From DATJPY01 sp035506135 (GTDB lineage: Bacteria; Myxococcota_A; UBA9160; PR03), in the NCBI GenBank assembly GCA_035506135.1, contig DATJPY010000070.1, positions 1 to 32,502 on the forward strand: 32,502 nt of DNA, read 5' to 3'. Made by a program: the position numbers and the translations under genes. Positions 23,484 to 32,245 of the stretch are shown here, piece by piece. Numbering within the stretch: the stretch's first letter is position 1; every line of letters begins with the position of its first letter. Below the pieces are notes generated by a model. It was not told the origin of the DNA, did no database searches, and saw only the letters and a list, made by a program, of their open reading frames with translations.

Positions 23484-23500
23484 TCTGACGGTGCGTCAGA
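23484..23500. promoter_or_regulatory. Probable operator palindrome, copy 2 (amidohydrolase / hydantoinase divergent promoter)
   Basis: TCTGACG-GTG-CGTCAGA is a perfect 7+3+7 inverted repeat in the 127-base divergent region. It begins 18 bases upstream of the amidohydrolase ATG and ends 92 bases before the hydantoinase B start. It shares 13 of 14 arm bases with the copy at 10623-10639. The size and symmetry fit a TetR-family repressor site controlling the minus-strand operon, perhaps also the divergent one. No regulator gene lies nearby. Confidence 0.7.
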
Positions 23501-23592
23501 TCGCGGCCAAGACTATCATCCACCGGCCCGACTGCAAGCAGCGTGCGGGCGGCGCGGTCGGCGCGCCGCCCGTCGCACCCGGAAGGAGGCCC

Positions 23593-25404
23593 GTGTCCTA
23601 CGAGACCAATCGGCGGCTCACCGCCCCGCGCCCGCCGCTCCCGACCTCGGCCGACATCGACCCGGTCGGCGCGGGCATCATCCGCGGCGCCTTCGAGACG
23701 ATCTGCTACGAGGTCGCCACCCACCTCGGGCGCTGCGCGTCCTCGGCGATCATCAACCAGTCGAACGAGCGCAACGCGAGCGTCCTCGACGGGCAGGGCC
23801 GGCTCGCCGGCATCTCGGTCGGGATCCCCCAGCTCCTCTTCATCTCGCCGCTGTCGGTGCGCTACGGCCTCGAGCACCAGGCGGCGGACGACTGGGGCCC
23901 GGGCGACGTCTTCGTCGGCAACGACCCCGAGCACGGCGGCGGCCACCTGCCGGACTACAACGTCTACGCGCCGCTCTTCGACGAGCGCGGCGAGATCGTG
24001 CTGATCCAGGCGCTGCAGGCGCATCAGGGCGACACGGGCGGCAAGGACCCGGGCGGCTTCTCGGTCGACGCGCGCGATCTGTTCGCCGAGGGGCTGATCG
24101 TCCCGTGCGTCAAGCTCGTCCACCGCGGCCAGCGCCGGCGCGACATCCTGGAGCTGCTGACGCGCAACAACCGCTTCCCCTCGTTCGCGGGCGACCTCGC
24201 CGCGATGATCTCGGCGGTGGAACTCGGCGTGCGGAGCCTCGGCGAGCTCTGCGCGAAGTGGGGCGCGGACCGGGTGCGCGCGGCAGTCAACTGGAACATC
24301 GCCGAGACCGAGCGCCGCTTCCGCGAGGAGGTCGCGCGCTGGCCCGACGGTCGCTACGAGGCGGACGTCTTCATCGATCAGGACACGGCGGGTCACCCCG
24401 ACGTACGCGTCCACGTCGCATGCATCGTGGAGGGTGACCAGCTCACCCTCGACTTCACGGGCACCGACGACCGCCCCGATCTGGTCTGCGTGTGGAACAC
24501 CTTCTCGAACACGCGCGGCTACGCGATGGCGCAGCTCGCGTCGATGGTCGACCCGACCATCCCGAAGAACGAGGGCCTGTTCGACGCGGTGCGCATGATC
24601 GTGCCGGAGGGGTCGATCCTGCAGCCCCCGCCCGGCCGCCCCGCCGCGCTCGGCGCGTTCCACCCCGCGGTGGAGGTGGGCGAGGCGATCTGCCTGGCGC
24701 TCGCGGAGATCCTGCCCGAGCGCGCCTCGCCGCAGGTCTACAAGCTCGGCATGCCGAACGCGGTGGTGGGATTCGACGCGCGCCAGCAGATGTGGATGGA
24801 CCAGGGCGTCGACGTGCGCGCGTCGGATGCGTCGGCCACGCAGGGAATCGACGGCTGGGGCTCCATGTGCTCGGGGCTCGGGAACCTGATCCTCGCCTCG
24901 GCGGAGGAGGCCGAGAGCCGCTTCCCGGTGCTCAACTGGAGCCGCGAGCTCACGCCCGACACCGGAGGGCCCGGGCGCTGGCGCGGCCAGTGCGGAACGC
25001 TGAACGTGAAGCAGGTGCTCGAGCCGGTGACGGCGATGGCGTGGATGGTCTCGCGGCGCCATCCGCTGCGCGGCCTCCGCGGCGGGGCGGACGCGGCGCC
25101 CTATCGCAACCGCTTCGGCGTCGGAACGCCCGAGGAGGTCGAGATCGAGAACACCGCCGTGGCGCAGCTGCCCTCGGGCACCGTGATGGCGTACCAGTAC
25201 GGAGGCGGCGGCGGCTTCGAGAGCCCGCTGCTGCGAGATCCGCAGGCGGTGCTCGAGGACGCACTCGACGAGTACGTGAGCGTCGAGGCGGCGCGCGAGC
25301 AGTACGGCGTCGTGCTGCGCGGATCGCTCGAGGCCGGAGACCTGGCGATCGACGAGGCTGCCACGCGCGCCCTCCGCGCTCGCCGGCTCACCGAGCGCCG
25401 ATGA
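23593..25404 (+). CDS. Hydantoinase B / acetone-carboxylase-alpha-like subunit, 603 aa
   Basis: A HyuB-family protein. It has IDPVGAGIIRGAFETICYE near residues 18-36, SSAIINQSNERNASVLD (49-65), the GNDPEHGGGHLPDYNVYAP segment (about 112-130), LDFTGTDD, and NRFGVGTPEEVEIENTA with a glycine-rich YGGGGGFESPL near the C-terminus. These are the standard landmarks. HyuB proteins work with HyuA in ATP-dependent opening of cyclic imides or lactams (hydantoinase, 5-oxoprolinase) or in carboxylation of ketones (acetone, acetophenone). Which applies here is unknown. The GTG start at 23593 follows AAGGAGG. Its stop overlaps the HyuA ATG (ATGA), so the two subunits are translationally coupled. Confidence 0.87.
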   Translation: MSYETNRRLTAPRPPLPTSADIDPVGAGIIRGAFETICYEVATHLGRCASSAIINQSNERNASVLDGQGRLAGISVGIPQLLFISPLSVRYGLEHQAADDWGPGDVFVGNDPEHGGGHLPDYNVYAPLFDERGEIVLIQALQAHQGDTGGKDPGGFSVDARDLFAEGLIVPCVKLVHRGQRRRDILELLTRNNRFPSFAGDLAAMISAVELGVRSLGELCAKWGADRVRAAVNWNIAETERRFREEVARWPDGRYEADVFIDQDTAGHPDVRVHVACIVEGDQLTLDFTGTDDRPDLVCVWNTFSNTRGYAMAQLASMVDPTIPKNEGLFDAVRMIVPEGSILQPPPGRPAALGAFHPAVEVGEAICLALAEILPERASPQVYKLGMPNAVVGFDARQQMWMDQGVDVRASDASATQGIDGWGSMCSGLGNLILASAEEAESRFPVLNWSRELTPDTGGPGRWRGQCGTLNVKQVLEPVTAMAWMVSRRHPLRGLRGGADAAPYRNRFGVGTPEEVEIENTAVAQLPSGTVMAYQYGGGGGFESPLLRDPQAVLEDALDEYVSVEAAREQYGVVLRGSLEAGDLAIDEAATRALRARRLTERR

Positions 25405-27485
25405 GCTGGCGCGTCGGCATCGACATCGGCGGCACCTTCACCGACTTCGCGCTCCTGCGCGAGGGCGCGGTCGTGCTCGAGAAGACGCTCTCCACGCCGG
25501 ACGATCCCTCGCGCGCGGTGATGGCCGGCCTCGAGAAGCTCGCCGCCCGCGAGGGCCTCTCGCTTCGCGAGCTGCTCGGCCGTCTCGAGGCGCTGGTGCA
25601 CGCGACCACGATCGCCGACAACACCCTGATCGAGAGCAAGGGCGCCTGCACGGGCCTCCTCACCACGGAGGGCTTCCGCGACGAGCTCGAGCTGCGGCGA
25701 GGCTACAAGGAGGACATCTGGGACGTGCGGCTCGCGCCGCCGCCCGCGCTGGTGCCGCGCCGGCGCCGGCTCGGCGTGCCCGAGCGCCTGCGCGCCGACG
25801 GATCCGTCGCGAAGCCGCTCGACGAGGTCGCGGCGCGCGCCGCGATCCGCCGGCTGGCGCGACACAGCGTCGAGTCGGTGGCGATCTCGCTGCTCTTCTC
25901 GTTCGTGAACCCGGCCCACGAGCGCCGCCTCGCCGCGCTCGTCGCCGAGGAGATGCCGGGTGTCCCCATCTCGCTCTCGCACGAGGTGATGCCGAAGGCG
26001 CCCGAGTTCGAGCGAACCAGCACCACCGTGGTGAACGCCTACGTCGGACCGCGCCTGGCCGGCTACCTGGACCGCCTCACCGACCGCCTGCGCCAGGCCG
26101 GCTTCGCGCGCGAGCTCCTGGTCATGCAGTCGAGCGGCGGCGTCATGACGCGCGAGTACCTGCGCGGCGCGCCGGTGCGGTCGCTGGCATCGGGACCGGC
26201 GGGAGGCGTGATCGGCGCGGCGCTCTTCGGCGCGTCGAAGCAGGAGCCCGACCTCCTGTGCGTCGACATGGGCGGCACCAGCTACGACGTGTCCGTGGTG
26301 CGCCGCGGCCAAGCGCCGGCCCAGCCCGGCTGGAACTGGCACCACCGCTACGTGATCGGGCTGCCGATGGTCTCCGTCGAGACGCTCGGGGCCGGCGGCG
26401 GATCGCTCTGCAGCGCGCGCAACGGCGTGCTGCGCGTCGGCCCCGAGAGCGCCGGCGCCGACCCGGGGCCCGTCTGCTACGGGCGCGGCGGCACGCACCC
26501 CACCGTCACCGACGCGATGCTCGTGCTCGGCCTGCTCTCGGAGCAGTCGGAGTTCGCGGGGGGCAGCTTCCGCCTCTCCCGCAAGGGCGTCGACGAGGCC
26601 TTCCGCACGCACGTGGCCGGCCCGCTCGGCTGCAGCGTCGAGCAGGCTGCCTTCGACTGCTGGCGCGTGGTGAACGCGAACATGACGCAGGCCGTGCGGC
26701 GCTGGACGTCGCAGCGCGGGATCGATCCGCGCGAGCTCGCGATGGTGGCCTACGGCGGCAACGGCCCGCTCTTCGCGGCGATCCAGGCGCAGGACCTCGG
26801 CATCGATCGCGTGCTCGTGCCGCGCACCTCGCCCGCCTTCTCCGCGCTCGGCGCGCTGGCCGCGCCGCCCTCGGTCGACGAGGAGCGCTCCCATCTGGTG
26901 ACGGCGCGCGCCGCCGACCCCGCGCGGCTGCGCGCGCTCTTCGGCGAGCTTCTCGAGCGCGCACGGCGGGCGCTCGGCGGCGCCGGCTTCGCCCCGGCCC
27001 AGATCACCTGCCGCTACCAGATGAGCCTGCGCTACCCCGGTCAGAACTGGTCGCTCGCGATCGAGGTCGCGGAGCGCACCGCGGCGGAAGACCACCCCTC
27101 GTTCCTCGACGAGGCGCTGCGCGACCGCGCGGTGGCCGCGTTCCACGGCCGACACGAGGAGGAGTACGGCCACGCGCGTCCCGGCGAGGAGCCGGAGCTC
27201 ACGGGCGTGCGGCTGCTTTCGTCGGTGGCCACGCCGAAGCCCGCGTTCGGCGCCGGCTTCACGGCGGCGCCGCGGCGCGCCGAGCCCGCCGCGACCCGCT
27301 CGGCCAACCTGGGGCGCGGCTACGAGCCGACGCCGGTCTACCGGGGCGCCGCGCTCGGGCCGGGTGCGACGCTCGCCGCGCCCGCGATCATCGAGGAGAC
27401 CTACACGACGATCGCCGTCTACCCGGGCTGGGAGGCCCGCGTCGACGACGCCTCGGACTACGTGCTCTCGCGCGCGCGGAGCTGA
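25401..27485 (+). CDS. Hydantoinase A / oxoprolinase-like ATPase subunit, 694 aa
   Basis: A HyuA-family protein with the ASKHA nucleotide fold: GIDIGGTFTDFALL at residues 6-19, HATTIADNTLIESKGACTGLL near 68-88, GFRDELELRRGYKEDIWD, a QSSGGVMT segment, VDMGGTSYDVSVV near 290, TLGAGGGSLCSARNGVLRVGPESAGADPGP split across a glycine loop, and YGGNGPLFAA further on. These form the ATP site and the known activating half of hydantoinase/oxoprolinase and acetone/acetophenone carboxylase complexes. The length is typical of HyuA. No gamma subunit is present, which argues mildly against acetone carboxylase proper. It overlaps hydantoinase B by 4 bases and is followed by a VOC gene 5 bases later. Confidence 0.88.
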   Translation: MSWRVGIDIGGTFTDFALLREGAVVLEKTLSTPDDPSRAVMAGLEKLAAREGLSLRELLGRLEALVHATTIADNTLIESKGACTGLLTTEGFRDELELRRGYKEDIWDVRLAPPPALVPRRRRLGVPERLRADGSVAKPLDEVAARAAIRRLARHSVESVAISLLFSFVNPAHERRLAALVAEEMPGVPISLSHEVMPKAPEFERTSTTVVNAYVGPRLAGYLDRLTDRLRQAGFARELLVMQSSGGVMTREYLRGAPVRSLASGPAGGVIGAALFGASKQEPDLLCVDMGGTSYDVSVVRRGQAPAQPGWNWHHRYVIGLPMVSVETLGAGGGSLCSARNGVLRVGPESAGADPGPVCYGRGGTHPTVTDAMLVLGLLSEQSEFAGGSFRLSRKGVDEAFRTHVAGPLGCSVEQAAFDCWRVVNANMTQAVRRWTSQRGIDPRELAMVAYGGNGPLFAAIQAQDLGIDRVLVPRTSPAFSALGALAAPPSVDEERSHLVTARAADPARLRALFGELLERARRALGGAGFAPAQITCRYQMSLRYPGQNWSLAIEVAERTAAEDHPSFLDEALRDRAVAAFHGRHEEEYGHARPGEEPELTGVRLLSSVATPKPAFGAGFTAAPRRAEPAATRSANLGRGYEPTPVYRGAALGPGATLAAPAIIEETYTTIAVYPGWEARVDDASDYVLSRARS

Positions 27486-27490
27486 CGGGA

Positions 27491-27943
27491 GTGGCGATCC
27501 GGCGCGTCTCGCACGTGGGCGTCTGCGTCGCGGAGCTCGAGCGCTCGCTCGCCTTCTACCGCGACGGCCTCGGCTTTCGCGAGCGCCGCCGGCTCGAGGT
27601 CTCGGGCGAGGAGACGGAGACGCTGCTCGGCGTCGGCGGGGTCGACCTCGTGGCGGTGTTCCTCGAGCGCGACGGCGTGCAGCTCGAGCTGCTCCACTAC
27701 CGGAGCCCGGGTCACCGCGGCGCCGGCGAGCCCCGGCCGATGAACGCGCTCGGCCTCACCCACCTGTCGCTGGCCGTCGACGACCTCGACGCCGTGGTGG
27801 CGACGCTCGAGCGCGCCGGCGCGCGCGTGCTGCGCGCGACGCGGGTGCACAACCCGGAGCTCGGAGCGAACGCGATCTTCGTCACCGACCCGGACGGCAC
27901 GCGCATCGAGCTGGTCGAGTCCCGGCACGACCTCACCGGCTGA
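27491..27943 (+). CDS. VOC superfamily protein (glyoxalase/epimerase-like), 150 aa
   Basis: A compact vicinal-oxygen-chelate protein with all four ligands of the fold: His in VSHVGVCV near residue 8, Glu in VQLELLHY near 65, His in LTHLSLAV near 92 and Glu in RIELVES near 142. ERSLAFYRDGLGF and a VTDPDGTRIELVE ending are typical of glyoxalase I/methylmalonyl-CoA epimerase relatives. Unlike the VOC at 10759, its metal site is complete. The start is GTG, 5 bases after the HyuA stop, so it is the third gene of the hydantoinase operon. It may epimerise or isomerise a product or substrate of that complex. It ends one base before the stop of the convergent sulfatase. Confidence 0.87.
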   Translation: MAIRRVSHVGVCVAELERSLAFYRDGLGFRERRRLEVSGEETETLLGVGGVDLVAVFLERDGVQLELLHYRSPGHRGAGEPRPMNALGLTHLSLAVDDLDAVVATLERAGARVLRATRVHNPELGANAIFVTDPDGTRIELVESRHDLTG

Positions 27944-27944
27944 G

Positions 27945-30365
27945 TCACTGGAGCGCGAACTCGACCGACTCGATCGTCCCCTCGAACGGGAACGGCGCGC
28001 GCAGGTAGTAGTACTTGTCGGGCGAGACCGGAAGGCCGTTGTCGCGCCCGATGTCCATGCCCGCGTAGCCGCTGAAGCGGAGCGGCACGGTGTGCTCGAG
28101 CCGTCCCTCGGCGACCTGCTTGTCGTTCACGAAGAGGCGGCCGGTGCCGCCGGTCGCCATCTTGCCCGGCGCGTCCGCCGTGAACTCGTAGCGGACGGTC
28201 ACCCTGCCCTCCGGGAGCCGCTCGTCCGCCTCGATCGTGTCGATCTTGAGGCCGAGGAAGCTGTACGTGTAGTGGAGCTTGCCGGCCTCGACGTAGAGGG
28301 CGAAGCCGCCGAGGAAGCTCGCGTTCGCGACGATCACTCCTTCGGCGCCATAGCAGAGCGAGAGCACGCACCAGTTGCGCGCGATGTCGAGGTCGGCGCG
28401 GATCGAGAACGACCGGTTGTAGATCGGCGGGATCATGCCCGCGGCCACGTTCTCGACGCCGGGGCCGTAGCGCACGGTCTGCGGCGCCGCCGCGCCGGGC
28501 GGGCGCACGCCCCACACCGCGGCCAGCCCGCCGAGCAGCGGCAGCACCTGGTACTTCTCCGCCTCGCTCCAGAACAGCGCCTCGAGCTCGCGCATCTTGT
28601 CCGGGTGCGCGGCGGCCACGTTCTCGCTCTGCGAGTAGTCGTGCGCGAGGTCGTACAGCTCGCACGGGTCCTGGTCGGGGTGCCAGGCGCCGGGCGCGAA
28701 GCGCGCGATGGTCTCGGGGTCGAACTTCCAGGGGATGCGGGGAAGTCGGCAGCTCCACATCCAGCCCTGGTCGTACATGGCGCGGTTGCCGAGGATCTCG
28801 AAGTACTGGCGGGTGTGTCGCTCGGGCGCGCTCGGGTCGTCGAAGCTGTACGCGAAGCTCGTGCCGTGCATCGGCATCTGCGGCACGCCGTCGACGACGG
28901 CGGGCGCGGGAATACCGGCCAGCTCCAGGATCGTCGGCGCGACGTCGATCGCGTGGGTGAACTGGCTGCGCAGCCCGCCGGCGTCGTGGATCCGCGCCGG
29001 CCACGACACCACCAACGGATCGCGCGTGCCTCCGAGGTGCGAGGCCACCTGCTTGCCCCACTGGAACGGCGTGTTCCCCGCCCACGCCCACGCCGCCGCG
29101 TAGTGCGGATCGGTGCGCGGACCGCCCCAAACGTCGAGGCCCCCGTACGCCTGGATCGCCTGGAGCTGCTGCTCGGCCGTGAGCGGAATGCCGTTCAGCG
29201 CGGTGAGCTCGTTGAACGAGCCAGTCTCGGTGCCCTCCATGCTCGCCCCGTTGTCGCCGAAGATGTAGAGGACGAGCGTGTCGTCGCGGAGGCCGAGGTC
29301 GTCGATCGCCTTCACGACGCGGCCGACCTCGTAGTCGGTGCACTCCTGGAAGCCGGCGTACACCTCCATCTGTCGCGCGTAGAGCTTGCGGACGTCGGGC
29401 GGGATCGAGTCCCAGGCCGGGAAGGCCGGATCGCGGGGGGTGAGCTTCGCGTCGGACGGGATCACGCCGAGCTGCTTCTGCCTCGCGAACGTCTCCTCGC
29501 GCAGCGCGTCCCAGCCCGCGTCGAAGCGGCCCTTGTAGCGGTCGGCCCACTCCTTCGCGACGTGGTGCGGCGCGTGGCTGGCGCCCGTGGCGAAGTACAC
29601 GAAGAAGGGCTTGTCGGGCGCCTGCGCCTTCTGGCCGCGAATCCACTGGATGGCGTGGTCGGCCATCGCCGTCGTCAGGTAGAAGCCCTTCTGGTTCGGC
29701 ACGCCGAGGATCGAGTTGTTCTCGGCGAGCAGCGGATCCCAGTGGCTGTCCTCGCCGCCGAGGAAGCCCCAGAAGTAGTCGAACCCCATCGCGTTGGGCC
29801 AGCGGTCGAAGGGGCCGGCCGGCCCCTGCTGATCGTCGGGCGTCAGATGCCACTTGCCGAAGATCGCCGTGCTGTAGCCGTTGTCGCGCAGGATCTCGGC
29901 GAGCGACGCCGCGCTGCGCGGCCAGAGCGCGTCGTAGCCGGGGAAGCCGCTGTGCGCCTCCGCGATCGAGCCGAAGCCGATGCTGTGATGGTTGCGGCCC
30001 GAGAGCAGCGCGGCGCGCGTCGGCGAGCACAGCGCGGTGACGTGGAAGCGGTTGTAGCGCAGCCCGCGCGCGGCGAGGGCGTCGAGCGTCGGCGTATGCA
30101 CGGGGCCGCCGAAGGTCGAGGGATTGCCGAAGCCGGCATCGTCGATCAGGACGACCAGGACGTTCGGCGCGCCGCGCGGGGCCGCGACGGGCTTCCGCCA
30201 CTCGGGCTTCGAGCCCGCGAGCGTGCGCTCGACCACGCCCTCGAACGGGGGCTCGGGCCGCGGCAGCACGTCCTGCGCTCGCGCCGCGCCCGGGAGGAGG
30301 CACGCGAGGAGCAGACACGCCGCGCTCGCCGCTCTCGCGCCGATGCGGCTCCGCCCCTCGATCAC
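27945..30365 (-). CDS. Exported type I sulfatase (arylsulfatase, AtsA-like), 806 aa
   Basis: A formylglycine-dependent sulfatase. The signal peptide occupies about residues 1-30 (AACLLLACLLPGAARA, cleavage before QD). Metal site Asp75/Asp76 in LIDDAGFG, the modifiable Cys113 in CSPTRAALLSGR (C-x-P-x-R for the aerobic formylglycine system), Lys171 and His173 in GKWHL, His264 in SHAPHH and Asp371/Asn372 in FGDNG make a complete active site. About 230 residues after the sulfatase core form a beta-rich domain near the C-terminus (YVEAGKLHYTY, LFVNDKQVAEG). The length fits mycobacterial AtsA/AtsD-type enzymes. The GTG start overlaps the PHP gene TGA by 4 bases; the frame is open to 31052, but the signal peptide fixes the start. 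No formylglycine-generating enzyme is in the window. Confidence 0.9.
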   Translation of the reverse strand: MIEGRSRIGARAASAACLLLACLLPGAARAQDVLPRPEPPFEGVVERTLAGSKPEWRKPVAAPRGAPNVLVVLIDDAGFGNPSTFGGPVHTPTLDALAARGLRYNRFHVTALCSPTRAALLSGRNHHSIGFGSIAEAHSGFPGYDALWPRSAASLAEILRDNGYSTAIFGKWHLTPDDQQGPAGPFDRWPNAMGFDYFWGFLGGEDSHWDPLLAENNSILGVPNQKGFYLTTAMADHAIQWIRGQKAQAPDKPFFVYFATGASHAPHHVAKEWADRYKGRFDAGWDALREETFARQKQLGVIPSDAKLTPRDPAFPAWDSIPPDVRKLYARQMEVYAGFQECTDYEVGRVVKAIDDLGLRDDTLVLYIFGDNGASMEGTETGSFNELTALNGIPLTAEQQLQAIQAYGGLDVWGGPRTDPHYAAAWAWAGNTPFQWGKQVASHLGGTRDPLVVSWPARIHDAGGLRSQFTHAIDVAPTILELAGIPAPAVVDGVPQMPMHGTSFAYSFDDPSAPERHTRQYFEILGNRAMYDQGWMWSCRLPRIPWKFDPETIARFAPGAWHPDQDPCELYDLAHDYSQSENVAAAHPDKMRELEALFWSEAEKYQVLPLLGGLAAVWGVRPPGAAAPQTVRYGPGVENVAAGMIPPIYNRSFSIRADLDIARNWCVLSLCYGAEGVIVANASFLGGFALYVEAGKLHYTYSFLGLKIDTIEADERLPEGRVTVRYEFTADAPGKMATGGTGRLFVNDKQVAEGRLEHTVPLRFSGYAGMDIGRDNGLPVSPDKYYYLRAPFPFEGTIESVEFALQ

Positions 30366-32152
30366 CGGGCTCCCGCCCGGCGTCGCGGGGCGCGCGCGGC
30401 GAGCAGCGACGCGGCCGCCGCGACACCGAGCGCGCCTGCGCCGGGCTCCGGCACGTAGACCGGGGAGGTCAGCACGATCAGGAGCCCGTCGCGCTCGAGC
30501 TGGACGCGGTAGCGGCCGGGTCCGTCGGCGCGGAAGTCGTGGCTGCCGCCCGGCGTCGCGACCGGCGCCGAGTCGATCTCGACGCCGTCGCGCATCAGGT
30601 CGAGCGCGTAGCTCGAGCCGTCGTCGGGCAGGTTCAGCGCCGTGGCGTGGAGGTCGGCGCCGGGCCCCGGGATCGTGTCGCCCATGATGCCGCTCGGCCC
30701 GCTGTCGCTCGTCGCGTCGAGCCGGAGATCCGGATCGGCGTTGCCGTAGATCTTCACGTAGGTGTGGCCGGCGCGGATCGCGTCCTTGACGCCGGACTCC
30801 GACAGCTCCTGCGCGTAGAGCACCGTGGTGGCCTGTCCGATCGGGGAGAGCTGCGCGTCGTCCGCCCGCCCCGCCGTGTGCGAGTCGCTGGATCCGACCG
30901 CAGCGATGTGGTGTCCCTGCGCGAGCGCCGCGTCCCAGAACGCGATGGCGGTGGCTCCGAACAACGCCGCCTTGAACGCCGAGCCCGACTGCACCTCGAT
31001 GGCGTCGACCGCGCTGTAGTCGGTCTCGTCCACCGAGTAGTCCCACGGGCAACCGCGGCAGGTGCGGCGACAGTACGCGGTGTTGGACGGACAGGTGGTC
31101 ACGTGGTTGAGCTGCGTCACGCCGCCCGACTCATGGATCTCGGCGAACATCTCGCGCGGCGGGTTCGCCACGCGCAGCGACACCAGGCTGCCGTCCGGCT
31201 CGACCCGGTAGAGCGGACCGGCGCGATGGTCGACGTAGCGCCCGCTCGCGTGGTTCTGCGCGTGGCCGCGATAGGTGATGATCTCGGCGCTCCGCACGAT
31301 CAGCTTGCCGGGATAGAGACCCTGGTAGCGCCCGATCTCGCCCCACGAGCTGCGCGAGACGTAGTCCGAGAGCGTGATGAAGTCGAGGCCGGCGCCGCCC
31401 TGCTCGAGCGGCGTGAAGGCGAAGGCGAACGCCTCGCTCATCGTCGCGTCCCCGAGCGCCGAGTGCTCGGCGTGCACGTGGACGTCGCCCGCGTACCAGC
31501 CCGGCTCGGCGCGGGCGGGGGTCTCGTCGTAGGGCGCGGGGACGTAGGGGTCCGCCGCGAAGGTGGGATCGCTCGAGAGCTCGATCTCGACGCGGAAGTC
31601 GGTGAGCCCGTCGGCGTTGCCCTCGGCGGGCGTCAGCGCCGCGCCCACGCCGAGCTCGACGGCCCACTCGCCCGGCGGGATCGGCCCGGGCAGGAAGCCG
31701 CGGGTGGTGCGGCCGGGCACGTAGCCCTTGGGGTTCGCGAGGTACTGGTCCTCCGTCGAGAAGCCCTGCGCCGAGATGGCGACGTCGGGATGGCTCGAGC
31801 CTCCCCAGCCGCGGAACTCCGACTCGCCCCAGGCGGGATCCGCGCCGCGCGCCTGCCAGATGCCGAGGTCGACGACGTTGCCGCCGCCCTCCCAGCAGTA
31901 GCGGACGCGAACCTGTGTCGTCCCCTCCGGCACGTCGAAGGGAACCATGAGGTACGAGCTCTGCAGCGAGCTCGGGATGCTGCCCTCGATCGTGCGGGTG
32001 GGCGAGATGGGATCTCCCGTGCACGGCGGGAGCGTGGTCGGTCCGAGGGGGATCTGGAGCCCATCCGCCGCGCCTACGACCGACGGCCGGTAGACGAGCG
32101 CGGCGAGCGCGAGCGCACAGGCAGTCCGGACGGCGGCTCGCGCCGAGATCAT
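30362..32152 (-). CDS. Exported PHP-domain (CehA/McbA-like) metallohydrolase with PEP-CTERM-like tail, 596 aa
   Basis: The signal peptide (about residues 1-28, ACALALAALVYRPSVVGA) is followed by a beta-rich N-terminal domain and a PHP-type metallohydrolase domain: GDVHVHAEHS (His225, His227), ITLSDYVS (Asp263), QLNH (His350) and GSSDSHTAG (Asp423, His425). Four cysteines, at 354, 361, 365 and 368, form an insert just after His350. The C-terminus reads VPEPGAGALG (567 onward), a short hydrophobic stretch and an Arg-rich end, matching the PEP-CTERM exosortase signal. Family members are phosphoesterase-like, and CehA/McbA are carbaryl hydrolases; the substrate here is unknown. GAGGGAG precedes the ATG at 32152. 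It is the first gene of a unit with the sulfatase and is divergent from the CSLREA gene. Confidence 0.87.
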   Translation of the reverse strand: MISARAAVRTACALALAALVYRPSVVGAADGLQIPLGPTTLPPCTGDPISPTRTIEGSIPSSLQSSYLMVPFDVPEGTTQVRVRYCWEGGGNVVDLGIWQARGADPAWGESEFRGWGGSSHPDVAISAQGFSTEDQYLANPKGYVPGRTTRGFLPGPIPPGEWAVELGVGAALTPAEGNADGLTDFRVEIELSSDPTFAADPYVPAPYDETPARAEPGWYAGDVHVHAEHSALGDATMSEAFAFAFTPLEQGGAGLDFITLSDYVSRSSWGEIGRYQGLYPGKLIVRSAEIITYRGHAQNHASGRYVDHRAGPLYRVEPDGSLVSLRVANPPREMFAEIHESGGVTQLNHVTTCPSNTAYCRRTCRGCPWDYSVDETDYSAVDAIEVQSGSAFKAALFGATAIAFWDAALAQGHHIAAVGSSDSHTAGRADDAQLSPIGQATTVLYAQELSESGVKDAIRAGHTYVKIYGNADPDLRLDATSDSGPSGIMGDTIPGPGADLHATALNLPDDGSSYALDLMRDGVEIDSAPVATPGGSHDFRADGPGRYRVQLERDGLLIVLTSPVYVPEPGAGALGVAAAASLLAARAPRRRAGAR

Positions 32153-32245
32153 GCGGGCGCTCCCTCGTCTGCACGATAGCGACTGCACGCGGCGTGTTCG
32201 AGCAACGCTTCCGCCGCGTCGGGATCCGTGATAGAAGGAGGCGGG

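Noticed and set aside
22330..25062. Upstream extension of the MaoC-like frame to 25062
   Set aside because: The frame is open by composition only; it crosses the amidohydrolase, the divergent promoter and hydantoinase B on the other strand. The GTG at 22329 begins the homologous part.
25101..27173. 690-codon open frame on the minus strand
   Set aside because: Antisense to HyuA and the end of HyuB; no recognisable protein features.
28092..30458. 788-codon open frame on the plus strand
   Set aside because: Antisense to the sulfatase, whose full active site is evident; composition typical of a shadow frame.
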